64,000 bases of DNA from Betaproteobacteria bacterium. GTDB taxonomy: Bacteria > Pseudomonadota > Gammaproteobacteria > Burkholderiales > Burkholderiaceae. Numbering within the stretch: the stretch's first letter is position 1; each line of letters opens with the position of its first letter. Below the pieces are notes generated by a model, which had not been told where the DNA came from, did no database searches, and saw nothing but the letters and a program-made list of their open reading frames with translations. The stretch is from positions 26,531 through 90,530 of the forward strand of contig CANGHN010000005.1 in the NCBI GenBank assembly GCA_947453825.1, in the 5' to 3' direction. The position numbers and the translations under genes are program-made. Positions 9,334-18,271 of the stretch are shown in pieces.

Positions 9334-10790
9334 TGTTTGTCATCGATCATGATCGCGCAGGTGGATATTGGGGTGCAGTGTATGTATTTACTGCGATCAA
9401 AGGTCTCCAGGTAGTAATTGACGGTCCCGTAGGTTGTGAAAACTTACCCGTCACTTCTGTACTGCATTACACCGATGCGTTGCCTCCTCATGAGTTACCG
9501 ATTGTGGTGACTGGCCTGGAGGAAGAGCAGTTGGGTCGTGAGGGTACTGAGGGCGCCATGAAGCGTGCACACGCTACTTTAGATCCCGATCTGCCAGCGG
9601 TAGTTGTAACAGGCTCAATTGCAGAGATGATTGGTGGCGGTGTAACGCCAGAGGGTATGAATATTGCTCGCTTCTTGCCAAGAACTATTGATGAAGATCA
9701 GTGGCAGTGCGCCAATCGTGCGATGTATTGGTTATGGAGCGAGTACGGCACTCGCAAGATTCCAGAGCGTAAACCTAGAGCAGAAGGTGAGAAGCCACGC
9801 GTCAATATTATTGGACCATGCTACGGTACCTTTAATATGCCTAGCGACCTTGCAGAGATTCGTCGCTTAGTTGAAGGCATTGGTGCTGAAATTAATATGG
9901 TCTTCCCACTAGGGTCTCATTTGGCTGATGTTGAGAACTTAGTCAATGCCGACGTAAATATCTGTATGTATCGCGAGTTTGGACGCATGCTTTGTGAAGC
10001 GCTAGAGCGTCCTTATTTACAAGCCCCTCTGGGTCTTCACAGTACTACTCAATTCTTACGCAAACTTGGCGAATTGCTTGGTTTAGATCCAGAACCATTT
10101 ATTGAGCGTGAAAAACATACCACTATTAAGCCGATCTGGGATTTATGGCGTTCAGTAACTCAGGACTTCTTTAGTACAGCGAGTTATGCAGTCGTTGCGA
10201 ATGAAACCTATACCAGGGGCATACGCCATTTCTTATCTGATGAGATGGGCCTACCTTGTAGCTTTGCTGTTCCTAGAAAGCCGGGCGAGAAAACCAATAA
10301 TCAAGATGTTCGCAAGCTAACCAAAGAGAAGCCTCCGCTAGTCATGTTTGGTAGCTACAACGAAAGAATGTATTTAGCTGAAACTGGTAGCAAGGCATCT
10401 TATATTCCTGCGTCATTTCCTGGCGCAATTATTCGTCGCCATACCGGCACACCATTTATGGGTTATGCCGGCGCAACTTACATCATTCAAGAATTTTGTA
10501 ACGGTTTATTCGATGCGCTCTTTTATATCCTGCCATTAGGTAGCGATATGGATAAAGTCGATGCCTCACTGACGCGCACTTATCGTTCCAACTCATTGCC
10601 TTGGGATCAAGATGCTCAAAAATTGGTTGCTGATTACATTAAAACGAGACCAGTCCTAATTCAGATTTCTGCTGCTAAAGAGATGCGGGATCGCGTTGAG
10701 CAAGATGCTGAAAAGGTAGGCGAAGAAAGAATTACTGCTGCAAGAGTGAAGTCTTCTTGTAAGGAAATTATTGAAGAGATCGAGGCATGA
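9333..10790 (+). CDS. bchZ: Chlorophyllide a reductase subunit Z
   Basis: NifK-like partner of BchY, 485 aa, completing the nitrogenase-like reductase with BchX. The N-terminus [19 protein letters not shown] and the [20 protein letters not shown] segment with its cluster-ligand cysteine are characteristic. The start ATG overlaps the bchY stop. Its own TGA overlaps the ATG of a 49-codon ORF, so coupling appears to continue toward pufB. Confidence 0.96.
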   Translation: MFVIDHDRAGGYWGAVYVFTAIKGLQVVIDGPVGCENLPVTSVLHYTDALPPHELPIVVTGLEEEQLGREGTEGAMKRAHATLDPDLPAVVVTGSIAEMIGGGVTPEGMNIARFLPRTIDEDQWQCANRAMYWLWSEYGTRKIPERKPRAEGEKPRVNIIGPCYGTFNMPSDLAEIRRLVEGIGAEINMVFPLGSHLADVENLVNADVNICMYREFGRMLCEALERPYLQAPLGLHSTTQFLRKLGELLGLDPEPFIEREKHTTIKPIWDLWRSVTQDFFSTASYAVVANETYTRGIRHFLSDEMGLPCSFAVPRKPGEKTNNQDVRKLTKEKPPLVMFGSYNERMYLAETGSKASYIPASFPGAIIRRHTGTPFMGYAGATYIIQEFCNGLFDALFYILPLGSDMDKVDASLTRTYRSNSLPWDQDAQKLVADYIKTRPVLIQISAAKEMRDRVEQDAEKVGEERITAARVKSSCKEIIEEIEA

Positions 10791-10936
10791 TTTATTTGCT
10801 AGTAAAAGTCAATTACAACAAGTCAGTTGATTTGTTGGAAATGGAATGTGGCATGTCGTTCGCTACAGCCCATGCCGCGCGGGTCAAGCGTGGTAACGGC
10901 CGCAAGGCTATTTTTGAAGGAGGTAATTGGTTATGA
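10787..10936 (+). CDS. Small 49-aa ORF coupling bchZ to pufB
   Basis: A 49-codon frame that starts in an ATGA overlap with the bchZ stop and ends in an ATGA overlap with the pufB start. It begins [20 protein letters not shown] and ends [11 protein letters not shown]; it is basic in its second half and has no membrane segment. I do not recognise the product and it does not resemble PufQ. The double stop-start overlap argues that it is translated. Its last codons also contain the GAAGGAGG Shine-Dalgarno for pufB, so it may act mainly in cis, like the short pufK of Rhodobacter (an analogy only). Confidence 0.6.
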   Translation: MIYLLVKVNYNKSVDLLEMECGMSFATAHAARVKRGNGRKAIFEGGNWL

Positions 10937-11085
10937 GCGATCACAGAACAGGTTCAATATCCGGCCTTACTGATGACGAAGCCAAGGAGTTTCACCAGTT
11001 GTATATCCAAGGTTTAGTTGGTTTTAGTTCAATTGCTGTAGTGGCCCATATTTTGGTTTGGGCTTGGCGTCCTTGGTTCCATTGA
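10933..11085 (+). CDS. pufB: LH1 antenna beta polypeptide
   Basis: Beta subunit of the core antenna, 50 aa. The short polar N-terminus ([20 protein letters not shown]) leads to a single transmembrane helix with the bacteriochlorophyll-ligating His in [15 protein letters not shown]. The Trp residues at +6 and +9 from that His match canonical LH1 beta. A strong GGAGG lies upstream within the preceding 49-codon ORF. Unusually, the next gene is not pufA but a 74-codon frame. Confidence 0.95.
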   Translation: MSDHRTGSISGLTDDEAKEFHQLYIQGLVGFSSIAVVAHILVWAWRPWFH

Positions 11086-11113
11086 AATCTGAATAAATCT
11101 TAGGGGAAATGAA

Positions 11114-11338
11114 ATGAAAAATACTCACGTTATGAGCAAAGAGAAAAATATGATTAGAGAGGATTCAATCTCTTTCAATCTTATTTTTATTTTATGTTTT
11201 TTAGTGTGCTTTGTTATTTCTTTATTTACCCAGATTTTGCCAAATAAGTGGAGTTCTTGGCTTCCAGGAGCTGAAGAAAAATCACTGATTGATGGAACGA
11301 AGTCGGCAGTTTATGGTTTTATGTCTTACTTAAATTAG
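11114..11338 (+). CDS. Unrecognised 74-aa membrane protein between pufB and pufA
   Basis: A 74-aa frame with a good Shine-Dalgarno (AGGGGA, bases 11102-11107) in the 28-base gap after pufB; pufA follows 9 bases later. The N-terminus is polar (about residues 1-20), then one hydrophobic helix (FNLIFILCFLVCFVISLF, about 22-39), then a tail with WSSWLPGAEEK and ending AVYGFMSYLN. It has no LH-type His-x3-aromatic pattern, so it is not an extra alpha or beta antenna chain. The one-helix topology with an amphipathic C-terminus recalls PufQ or auxiliary RC-LH1 subunits (PufX, gamma or W types), but I see no convincing sequence match. Its position inside pufBA suggests high expression and a role in LH1 assembly or structure. 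Real gene: likely; function: unknown. Confidence 0.8.
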   Translation: MKNTHVMSKEKNMIREDSISFNLIFILCFLVCFVISLFTQILPNKWSSWLPGAEEKSLIDGTKSAVYGFMSYLN

Positions 11339-11347
11339 GAGAAGATT

Positions 11348-11554
11348 ATGTGGAGAATTTGGAAACTGTATGATCCTTTGCGATCAATGGTTGTTCAAGG
11401 TATTTTTCTGTTTGGTCTTGCAGCAATGATTCACTTGATTTTGCTTAGCAGTGTTCGTTACAACTGGTTGGATGGTCTTAGTCAAGCTCAGTTCAAAGCG
11501 ATGGAAGCAAAAGATGGATCTGCAACACCACCCTCTGTTCCAGCAGCAAAGTAA
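11348..11554 (+). CDS. pufA: LH1 antenna alpha polypeptide
   Basis: Alpha subunit of the core antenna, 68 aa. It starts [18 protein letters not shown] and has one membrane helix with the bacteriochlorophyll-binding His in [19 protein letters not shown]. The Trp at +11 from that His is the standard LH1 alpha residue, so an ordinary core absorption near 870-880 nm is expected. The C-terminal tail is Ala/Pro rich (PPSVPAAK). A GGAG Shine-Dalgarno precedes the ATG. A stem-loop sits between pufA and pufL. Confidence 0.95.
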   Translation: MWRIWKLYDPLRSMVVQGIFLFGLAAMIHLILLSSVRYNWLDGLSQAQFKAMEAKDGSATPPSVPAAK

Positions 11555-11572
11555 TTTGTATAAAAAATGGTG

Positions 11573-11612
11573 AATAGGGTTAGGCTAAACCAATTTTTAG
11601 CTCAACCCTATT
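11573..11612 (+). other. Intercistronic stem-loop between pufA and pufL
   Basis: A 9-bp outer stem (AATAGGGTT, 11573-11581, with AACCCTATT, 11604-11612), one mismatch and one G-U, then a 6-bp inner stem (GCTAAA, 11584-11589... paired with TTTAGC, 11596-11601) closing a 6-base loop. There is no following U-run, so it is not an obvious terminator. In Rhodobacter a hairpin at this place protects the pufBA mRNA from 3' decay and sets the antenna-to-reaction-centre ratio; the same role is inferred here. Confidence 0.75.
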
Positions 11613-11638
11613 TATCCATTCATTGGAGAATATAAAAA

Positions 11639-12463
11639 ATGGCCATGCTAAGTTTTGAGAGAAAGTACCGAGTTCGTGGCGGTACCTTAGTTGGTGGGGA
11701 CTTATTCGACTTTTGGGTAGGGCCGTTTTATGTTGGATTTTTTGGCGTCACTACTGTCTTTTTTGCCTTTTTAGGCACCGCACTCATTTTATGGGGCGCT
11801 TCACAGGGTCCAACCTGGAACCCTTGGCAAATTAATATTGCCCCACCGGATATCAGTTATGGATTAGGTTTTGCTCCTTTGCTAAAAGGAGGCCTATGGC
11901 AGCTGATTACAGTTTGTGCACTAGGTGCATTCCTTTCATGGGCTTTACGTGAAATCGAGATCTGCCGAAAACTCGGTATGGGCCTACATGTTCCTTTTGC
12001 CTACTTAATGGCGGTATTTGCTTATTTCACTTTAGTAATCATTAGACCAGTACTCATGGGTGCATGGGGTCACGGTTTTCCATACGGTATCTTGAGCCAT
12101 CTTGATTGGGTATCCAATACAGGCTATCAGTACCTACATTTTCATTACAACCCAGCGCATATGATCGCTGTGACTTTATTTTTTACCACCACCTTCGCTT
12201 TGGTATTGCATGGTGGCTTAGTCTTATCGTCCACCAATCCGCAGAGTGGTCAGTTTGTTAAAACACCTGAGCACGAAGATACTTTCTTTAGAGATGCAAT
12301 CGGTTATTCAATCGGAACTTTAGGCATTCATCGTCTCGGATTATTTTTAGCCTTGGCAGCAGTTTTTTGGAGCGCCGTTTGTATTGTGATTAGCGGCCCA
12401 TTCTGGACTCGCGGTTGGCCGGAATGGTGGGGCTGGTGGTTGAACCTGCCGATTTGGCGATAA
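11639..12463 (+). CDS. pufL: Photosynthetic reaction centre L subunit
   Basis: Type-II reaction-centre core subunit L, 274 aa, with five membrane helices, binding the special pair, accessory bacteriochlorophylls, bacteriopheophytins and QA/QB with PufM. It starts [20 protein letters not shown] and contains the ligand-bearing segments [20 protein letters not shown] and [15 protein letters not shown] plus [15 protein letters not shown], where conserved His residues bind pigments and the non-haem iron. A GGAG precedes the ATG. pufM follows after 18 bases. Confidence 0.98.
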   Translation: MAMLSFERKYRVRGGTLVGGDLFDFWVGPFYVGFFGVTTVFFAFLGTALILWGASQGPTWNPWQINIAPPDISYGLGFAPLLKGGLWQLITVCALGAFLSWALREIEICRKLGMGLHVPFAYLMAVFAYFTLVIIRPVLMGAWGHGFPYGILSHLDWVSNTGYQYLHFHYNPAHMIAVTLFFTTTFALVLHGGLVLSSTNPQSGQFVKTPEHEDTFFRDAIGYSIGTLGIHRLGLFLALAAVFWSAVCIVISGPFWTRGWPEWWGWWLNLPIWR

Positions 12464-12481
12464 GAGGGGAATCTAAATATT

Positions 12482-13495
12482 ATGGAATATCAAAACCTTT
12501 TTACTCAAGTTCAAGTAGTCGCACCGCCACATCATGGAGTTTCTATCAATCCCTATGATGAACGCGAACGTTTGGGGGAGCCTAAGCTTTACCATTTGTT
12601 TGGCCGTCTTGGTAATGCTCAACTAGGGCCAATTTATTTAGGACGCTTAGGTTTAGCTTCTTTATTTTTCGGCATTATTGCTTTTCAGATCATAGGCTGG
12701 AATATGCTGGCCTCGGTAAATTGGAGCCCGATTCAATTTGTGCGCCAATTATTTTGGTTATCGCTTGATCCACCTTTACCTAAACATGGACTGTCCCTGT
12801 TTATGCCCTTAAATGAGGGTGGCTGGTGGATGATGGCTGGCTTCTTTCTCACTCTATCGATTTTGTTGTGGTGGGGAAGAATGTATCGACGTGCAATCGC
12901 TTTGGGTATGGGAACACATATTGCTTGGGGATTCTTAGCAGCCATCTGGTTATATCTAGTGCTGGGATTTATTCGTCCCATCATGATGGGTAGCTGGAGT
13001 GAGGCAGTACCATTTGGTATCTTCTCGCACCTGGATTGGACTGCCGCTTTTTCACTACGTTATGGAAATTTATTCTATAACCCATTCCATATGCTCTCGA
13101 TTGTGTTCCTCTATGGCTCAGCACTCTTATTTGCTATGCATGGCGCAACCATTTTGGCAGTGAGTCGCTTTGGTGGTGAACGTGAGATTGAGCAAATCGT
13201 AGATCGTGGTACGGCTTCAGAAAGAGCGGCTTTGTTCTGGAGATGGACCATGGGCTTTAATGCCACGATGGAATCGATTCACCGTTGGGCTTGGTGGTTT
13301 GCAGTCTTAACTCCTTTAGTTGGTGGTATCGGTATTTTGCTAACTGGCACTGTAGTAGATAACTGGTATTTATGGGCGGTAAAACATAATGTTGCGCCTT
13401 CATACCCCTATGTTTTTGGTACCCCAATACCTGACCCAGCTACTTCTGGATTCATACCACCTGCCGCACCTGTTATTACAGGAGTTAAGCCATGA
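12482..13495 (+). CDS. pufM: Photosynthetic reaction centre M subunit
   Basis: Partner of PufL in the reaction-centre heterodimer, 337 aa, five membrane helices. Landmarks are the N-terminus [20 protein letters not shown], the pigment/iron segments [20 protein letters not shown] and [27 protein letters not shown], and the [22 protein letters not shown] segment. The C-terminal extension ends [12 protein letters not shown], as in species with a bound tetrahaem cytochrome. The stop overlaps the pufC start by 4 bases (ATGA). Confidence 0.98.
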   Translation: MEYQNLFTQVQVVAPPHHGVSINPYDERERLGEPKLYHLFGRLGNAQLGPIYLGRLGLASLFFGIIAFQIIGWNMLASVNWSPIQFVRQLFWLSLDPPLPKHGLSLFMPLNEGGWWMMAGFFLTLSILLWWGRMYRRAIALGMGTHIAWGFLAAIWLYLVLGFIRPIMMGSWSEAVPFGIFSHLDWTAAFSLRYGNLFYNPFHMLSIVFLYGSALLFAMHGATILAVSRFGGEREIEQIVDRGTASERAALFWRWTMGFNATMESIHRWAWWFAVLTPLVGGIGILLTGTVVDNWYLWAVKHNVAPSYPYVFGTPIPDPATSGFIPPAAPVITGVKP

Positions 13496-14559
13496 AGCAA
13501 TTGAGAAAATATCTGATATTGCCGGCTCTCTTGGCAAGTGTTCTGCTGTTATCTGGCTGCGAGAGACCTCCAATTGAAGCTGTCCAGCATGGTTACCGTG
13601 GAACCGCCATGGATTTGATTTATAACCCTCGGATCTTGGCTGAGCAAGCCGAGAAAAATGCAGTACCAGCCTCATATGGACCTGCGCCAGCAGATGGACC
13701 AAAAGCTGGGGCCGTGTATAAAAACGTCAAGGTGTTGAATAATTTGAGCGTTGCTCAATTTACTTCATTTATGGTTTCCATGACTAGTTGGGTTGCGCCA
13801 GAGCAGGGTTGTACGTATTGTCACAACGCTGCTAACTTTGCTGATGATTCGCTCTATACCAAGCAAGTTGCGCGCAATATGATTTTGATGACGCAACGAG
13901 TGAATACTCAATGGCAAGATCACGTTGCCCAGACGGGCGTGACTTGCTACACCTGTCATCGCGGTAACAACATTCCTCAGCAAGTTTGGTTTAAAGGGCC
14001 TAAACAGCAAACAGGTAATGGACTTTTAGGCAATAAAGATGGACAAAATACGCCAGTTGCTGCCTCGGGCTATTCTTCCTTGCCAAATGACTATTTCTCT
14101 AGTTATCTTAGCAAGTCAAGCAATATCAGAGTGGCAGGAAATACTGCATTACCAACAGGTAATAAACATAGCATCCATGAAACTGAATCGACATATGCTT
14201 TGATGATGCATTTCTCCAAATCATTGGGAGTGAACTGCACGTATTGTCATAACTCGCGCAATTTCTCATCCTGGCAAGAAAGTCCTCCTCAAAGAGCAAG
14301 AGCTTGGTATGGGATTCGGATGGCGCAAGATATCAACAACAATTACATGGAGCCTATTAAGGGACTGTTTCCTCCCCATCGTTTAGGTCCAACGGGTGAT
14401 GTTGCTAAAGCCAATTGCGGTACTTGTCACCAAGGTGCCTATAAGCCTCTGTATGGTGTATCGATGTTGTCAGACTATCCGTTTTTGACTGGGCCAGCCA
14501 AGGCAACCCAGAAATCGAAAGATTCTGCTCCTTCGGTGAAATCGGTGGCAATGAAGTAA
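13492..14559 (+). CDS. pufC: Tetrahaem cytochrome c subunit of the reaction centre (lipoprotein)
   Basis: Periplasmic electron donor bound to the reaction centre, 355 aa. An export signal ends in a lipobox, LLSGC, with Cys23 as the probable lipid anchor. Four CxxCH haem motifs are visible at about residues 107-111, 152-156, 249-253 and 309-313, with Met residues in the preceding helices as axial-ligand candidates (for example MILM near 130 and YALMMH near 235). It overlaps pufM by 4 bases and is followed by a strong terminator, so it is the last gene of the bchC-puf unit. Confidence 0.97.
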   Translation: MKQLRKYLILPALLASVLLLSGCERPPIEAVQHGYRGTAMDLIYNPRILAEQAEKNAVPASYGPAPADGPKAGAVYKNVKVLNNLSVAQFTSFMVSMTSWVAPEQGCTYCHNAANFADDSLYTKQVARNMILMTQRVNTQWQDHVAQTGVTCYTCHRGNNIPQQVWFKGPKQQTGNGLLGNKDGQNTPVAASGYSSLPNDYFSSYLSKSSNIRVAGNTALPTGNKHSIHETESTYALMMHFSKSLGVNCTYCHNSRNFSSWQESPPQRARAWYGIRMAQDINNNYMEPIKGLFPPHRLGPTGDVAKANCGTCHQGAYKPLYGVSMLSDYPFLTGPAKATQKSKDSAPSVKSVAMK

Positions 14560-14578
14560 TCTATAGCCTGTTATAACC

Positions 14579-14614
14579 AATAGCGTCATAGGATCAATAT
14601 GACGCTATTTTTTT
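14579..14614 (+). terminator. Rho-independent terminator of the bchC-puf operon
   Basis: Perfect 11-bp stem AATAGCGTCAT (14579-14589) with ATGACGCTATT (14599-14609), 9-base loop, then a run of T to about 14614, 20 bases after the pufC stop. It separates puf from crtI. Confidence 0.9.
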
Positions 14615-14636
14615 GTAGAAAAGTTGGTTTAAGTAA

Positions 14637-16154
14637 ATGCTAAAAAAAGCTGACTTTAAGGAAGACAAAGTATCCACAGCGATTGTGATTGGGAGTGGAT
14701 TTGGCGGATTGGCATCGGCCATTCGTTTGTCTTGCAAAGGCTATAAGGTCATTGTTCTAGAAAAACTAGATGCTCCAGGAGGTAGAGCATATGTACATCA
14801 TCGCGATGGCTATACCTTTGACGCTGGTCCCACTATTATTACTGCACCATTCTTGCTTGAAGAGTTATGGAAATTGTGTGGCAAAAAAATGTCAGATGAT
14901 GTTGATCTGTGTTTAATGGATCCTTTCTATCGCATCCGCTTTGATGATGGTACTCATTTTGACTACACCGGTGATCCCGCCAGAATGCGCGCTGAAGTTG
15001 CTAAGTTTGCACCTGAGGATTTACCAGGTTATGAGCGATTCTTAGCAGAGGCAGAAAAATGCTACAAGCTCGGATTTCAAGAGTTAAGTTCTACAGCATT
15101 TGATTCGATTGGAGATTTAGTTCGCGCAATTCCATCGATGATCAAGATGCGTGCTTGGGAGAGCATTTATCAATTAGTCGCACGTCATTTAAAGAACGAC
15201 AAAATACGTCAGGTGATGAGTTTTCATCCACTTTTAATTGGTGGCAATCCTTTTTCTGTTACGGCTGTCTATGCCCTCATTAATTCCTTAGAGCGACGCC
15301 ATGGGGTGCATTCCGCAATGGGCGGCACAGGTTCTTTGATTAAGGGATTAGTCGGTTTATTAGCGGCTAGAGGTGTGCAGATTCGCCTCAACTCTGAAGT
15401 GAAGCGCATCGAAGTACTTGATGGTAAAGCTCAAGGGGTGACACTGGCTAATGGTGAATTTATTTCCGCGGATATTGTGGTCTCGAATGCTGATGCTGCT
15501 TGGACTTATCAAAAACTCATTGCGCCAGAACATCGGAAGGTATGGACTGACGCTAAGGTAAATAGTAGTAAGTACTCTATGAGTCTTTTTGTTTGGTACT
15601 TTGGAACTGATAAGCAATACCCAGATGTTCCCCATCATATGATCTTATTAGGTAAGCGCTATAAGGAACTGCTCACAGATATCTTTAAGAAACATGTACT
15701 AGCAGATGACTTTAGTCTTTACTTGCATAGACCAACAGCTACTGATCCGTCCTTAGCACCTGCTGGCTGCGATACCTTTTATGTTTTGGCGCCAGTGCCA
15801 AATTTAGAAAGTGGCACGGACTGGGCTAAAGAGGCTGAACCTTATCGTCAAGCCATTGCTAAGTACTTAGATGAAAGTGTTTTACCTGGATTTGAAAAGC
15901 ATCTTAAAACTTCCTTTCTCATGACGCCGCAAGACTTTCAGGATCGACTCTTATCTATCAAAGGAGCTGCCTTTGGTTTTGAACCGCTTCTACTTCAAAG
16001 TGCCTGGTTTAGGCCTCATAACCGCAGTGAGGATGTGAAAGGGCTTTATATGGTTGGGGCTGGAACTCATCCAGGTGCGGGTATCCCCGGTGTTTTATCT
16101 TCAGCAAAAGCGTTAATGTCTGTAGTAGCCGAACCTAAAAAAGCATCAGCATGA
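14637..16154 (+). CDS. crtI: Phytoene desaturase (CrtI type)
   Basis: FAD-dependent desaturase, 505 aa, that converts phytoene to neurosporene or lycopene. The dinucleotide-binding motif IVIGSGFGGLASAIRLSCKG is near residues 18-37, followed by LEKLDAPGGRAYVHHRDGYT, and the C-terminal bacterial-type desaturase signature GLYMVGAGTHPGAGIPGVL is near 473-491. The whole alignment is to CrtI rather than CrtD. It begins 22 bases after the puf terminator, so its promoter must lie within or just after that element or depend on readthrough. The stop overlaps crtB by 4 bases. Confidence 0.96.
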   Translation: MLKKADFKEDKVSTAIVIGSGFGGLASAIRLSCKGYKVIVLEKLDAPGGRAYVHHRDGYTFDAGPTIITAPFLLEELWKLCGKKMSDDVDLCLMDPFYRIRFDDGTHFDYTGDPARMRAEVAKFAPEDLPGYERFLAEAEKCYKLGFQELSSTAFDSIGDLVRAIPSMIKMRAWESIYQLVARHLKNDKIRQVMSFHPLLIGGNPFSVTAVYALINSLERRHGVHSAMGGTGSLIKGLVGLLAARGVQIRLNSEVKRIEVLDGKAQGVTLANGEFISADIVVSNADAAWTYQKLIAPEHRKVWTDAKVNSSKYSMSLFVWYFGTDKQYPDVPHHMILLGKRYKELLTDIFKKHVLADDFSLYLHRPTATDPSLAPAGCDTFYVLAPVPNLESGTDWAKEAEPYRQAIAKYLDESVLPGFEKHLKTSFLMTPQDFQDRLLSIKGAAFGFEPLLLQSAWFRPHNRSEDVKGLYMVGAGTHPGAGIPGVLSSAKALMSVVAEPKKASA

Positions 16155-17185
16155 GCCAAAGTATTAAAGACCTCCAAGAGTGTGTTGCAACCATGCGGGA
16201 TGGTTCAAAATCCTTTTTTGCCGCTTCCAGAATTCTGCCTCAGAGAGTTAGGGATCCAGCAACGGCTCTCTACGCATTTTGTCGCATTACTGACGATGTA
16301 GCTGATGCGGTAGATGCAGAGCCTGATGCTATCCCTAAACTACGTCAACGCCTTGATCGCATCTATCAAGGAAGGCCTGATGATATTGCTGCTGATCGCG
16401 CTTTATCCATTGTTGTAAAAGAATTTGATTTACCGATCAGCTTACCCCTAGCTTTAATTGAGGGTTATGAGTGGGATACCCAGTTTAGAACTTACGATAC
16501 CTTAGAAGATCTACTGGATTACTGTGCGCGGGTTGCAGGCACAGTTGGAGCAATGATGTGTGTCATTATGGATCGTCGAGAGCCTGAGACCTTGGCAAGA
16601 GCATGTGAACTTGGCCTTGCGATGCAGCTCACGAATATTGCGCGCGATGTTGGTGAAGATGCCGCAAACGGACGGATCTACTTGCCGCTCAATTGGTTAA
16701 GGGAAGAGGGTATTGATCCCCAAGCTTGGCTCAGAAAACCGGAGTTTAATGATCAAATTGCCAGCGTGATCGCTCGTCTCTTAAAGCATGCAGATGTTTT
16801 ATATTCTCGTGCAGAAAATGGAATTTCAGATTTACCATGGGATTGTCGTCCGGCTATTCAGGCAGCTCGACTGATCTATGCGGAAATTGGCCGACAAGTA
16901 GAAAAGCTCAATTTAGATTCTGTTTCGACTAGGGCTTATGTTCCCTCTAAGAGAAAAGTAGTTCTGTTAGCAGAAGCATTCACAGCGATCTCTAAAATAT
17001 TTTCCAGGCAACTTAGAGTGGATGCTGATAAAGCCATTCAGTACTTAGTAGATGCGGTTATTGAAGTACCTCATGAAAAGCGTTTTGAAGGTACTGCTCA
17101 TGATCGTTTACTTTGGTTCGTTGATCTCATGGAGAGACAAGAGCGTCGTCGCAATCCTCGCAAGAGTGGAAGGTCTCTGCAGTAA
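16151..17185 (+). CDS. crtB: Phytoene synthase
   Basis: Head-to-head condensation of two GGPP to phytoene, 344 aa. The two aspartate-rich sites of squalene/phytoene synthases are present: DDVADAVD (about residues 49-56) and NIARDVGEDAANGRIYLP (about 163-180). SFFAASRILPQRVRDPATALYAFCR matches the family N-terminus. It is coupled to crtI by an ATGA overlap. It converges on crtC with only 12 bases between stops and no visible terminator. Confidence 0.96.
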   Translation: MSQSIKDLQECVATMRDGSKSFFAASRILPQRVRDPATALYAFCRITDDVADAVDAEPDAIPKLRQRLDRIYQGRPDDIAADRALSIVVKEFDLPISLPLALIEGYEWDTQFRTYDTLEDLLDYCARVAGTVGAMMCVIMDRREPETLARACELGLAMQLTNIARDVGEDAANGRIYLPLNWLREEGIDPQAWLRKPEFNDQIASVIARLLKHADVLYSRAENGISDLPWDCRPAIQAARLIYAEIGRQVEKLNLDSVSTRAYVPSKRKVVLLAEAFTAISKIFSRQLRVDADKAIQYLVDAVIEVPHEKRFEGTAHDRLLWFVDLMERQERRRNPRKSGRSLQ

Positions 17186-17197
17186 CTTATAGACTAA

Positions 17198-18271
17198 CTA
17201 CCAAGTAATACGCGGCATTCTCCAGGGCAACATAAATTGTGTGGCAGCTGAAGTGAGTTTTGGCACATTCAAGGTCTCATGAAAAGAGACCACTTTCTCG
17301 CCTAGTAGCTCTGAATTTAAAACAGAGCGTGTATAAAAAGGCGTATTTTCTAGCATCCGAATCACTTCCAAGCCCTCCGAACTTTGATTACGCATATGCC
17401 CTTGAATACCCCAAATGGTTTTTGGTAAGGCTTGCCTTGGGGGTGCTTCAAAATGATCAATTGTGCCATTGGGATTAAAGGTGAGTGCTAAGATTTTTTC
17501 TTGAGCATTCTTTTCCCGTACATCATAGATTACTGAAGTTCTACCACCACTCATCTCCGCCCTTGACCAGTCCCATTCATGAAAAGATTTGCTAATAGGC
17601 TCGTCACCTTCATTGGAATCTAAATAGGCATTACCTTCCCATTGCAAATCGGGAGAATTTAGGCGCACCTTGACGCGTGCTGAAGGGGCAAGAGGGCCCC
17701 AACGATGTTTGCCTGCCGCATCTAAGGGCGTACTAAAGTTAAATAGGGTATTTGGATAGAGCTCAACGGTGCCCGAAACTTTTTGCCCAAATGGAACTGC
17801 ATGCTCCTGTATTTGAACAATGAGTTTATTGCCATCCCACCGAAGATTACTAGGGCCAATGACAAACTCAGTAGCGCTGCGGGAGACTTGTTTTTCTCCT
17901 CGCTCAGTCATGGCCCAGCGATTTTTTCCTTTGCTATAAATGGCAACATTCAGTGAGCAATGATTTTCAGGGTTAACGAAGTTCTGACCCCTTCTGGCCC
18001 ATGCATAGTAGGGCGAAAATACACTACCAACAAATGCGATTAAGACAATGCCATGCTGACCATCATCACTTAAAGCATCGATGTACCACCAGAGATAAGC
18101 GTTCTGCCCGACAGCTTGGTCAAACCGAGGTGTCCCATCAGAGTTGCGGCCGCCATGCGCCCCGATAGGGCTGCCATTGGAACTCCCGGCCCCGGATGCA
18201 CGCTGCCCCCCGCTAGATAGAGACCTGGAATCGGGCTGTGCGCTGAAGCTCGCCCAAAAGTTTCCATCCAA
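17198..18271 (-). CDS. crtC: Hydroxyneurosporene synthase (carotenoid 1,2-hydratase); start uncertain
   Basis: Cofactor-independent hydratase adding water at the 1,2 double bond of acyclic carotenoids. The family core starts near 18125 with RFDQ, YLWWYIDALSDDGQHG and VGSVFSPYYAWARRG and runs to 17198. The start is a real problem: no ATG, GTG or TTG lies in frame between the TTG at 18271 and the family core, so the conserved N-terminus is reached only from inside crtD. The TTG at 18271 is given as a placeholder; ATG 18352 and ATG 18418 also lie in this frame, and a non-standard start such as ATC near 18166 or a frameshift is possible. The antisense side of this overlap is also unusually open. 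Identity is firm, boundaries are not. Confidence 0.85.
   Translation of the reverse strand: MDGNFWASFSAQPDSRSLSSGGQRASGAGSSNGSPIGAHGGRNSDGTPRFDQAVGQNAYLWWYIDALSDDGQHGIVLIAFVGSVFSPYYAWARRGQNFVNPENHCSLNVAIYSKGKNRWAMTERGEKQVSRSATEFVIGPSNLRWDGNKLIVQIQEHAVPFGQKVSGTVELYPNTLFNFSTPLDAAGKHRWGPLAPSARVKVRLNSPDLQWEGNAYLDSNEGDEPISKSFHEWDWSRAEMSGGRTSVIYDVREKNAQEKILALTFNPNGTIDHFEAPPRQALPKTIWGIQGHMRNQSSEGLEVIRMLENTPFYTRSVLNSELLGEKVVSFHETLNVPKLTSAATQFMLPWRMPRITW

Noticed and set aside
10787..10936. The 49-codon ORF as pufQ
   Set aside because: PufQ has a hydrophobic membrane helix; this frame has none and shows no similarity in its ends.
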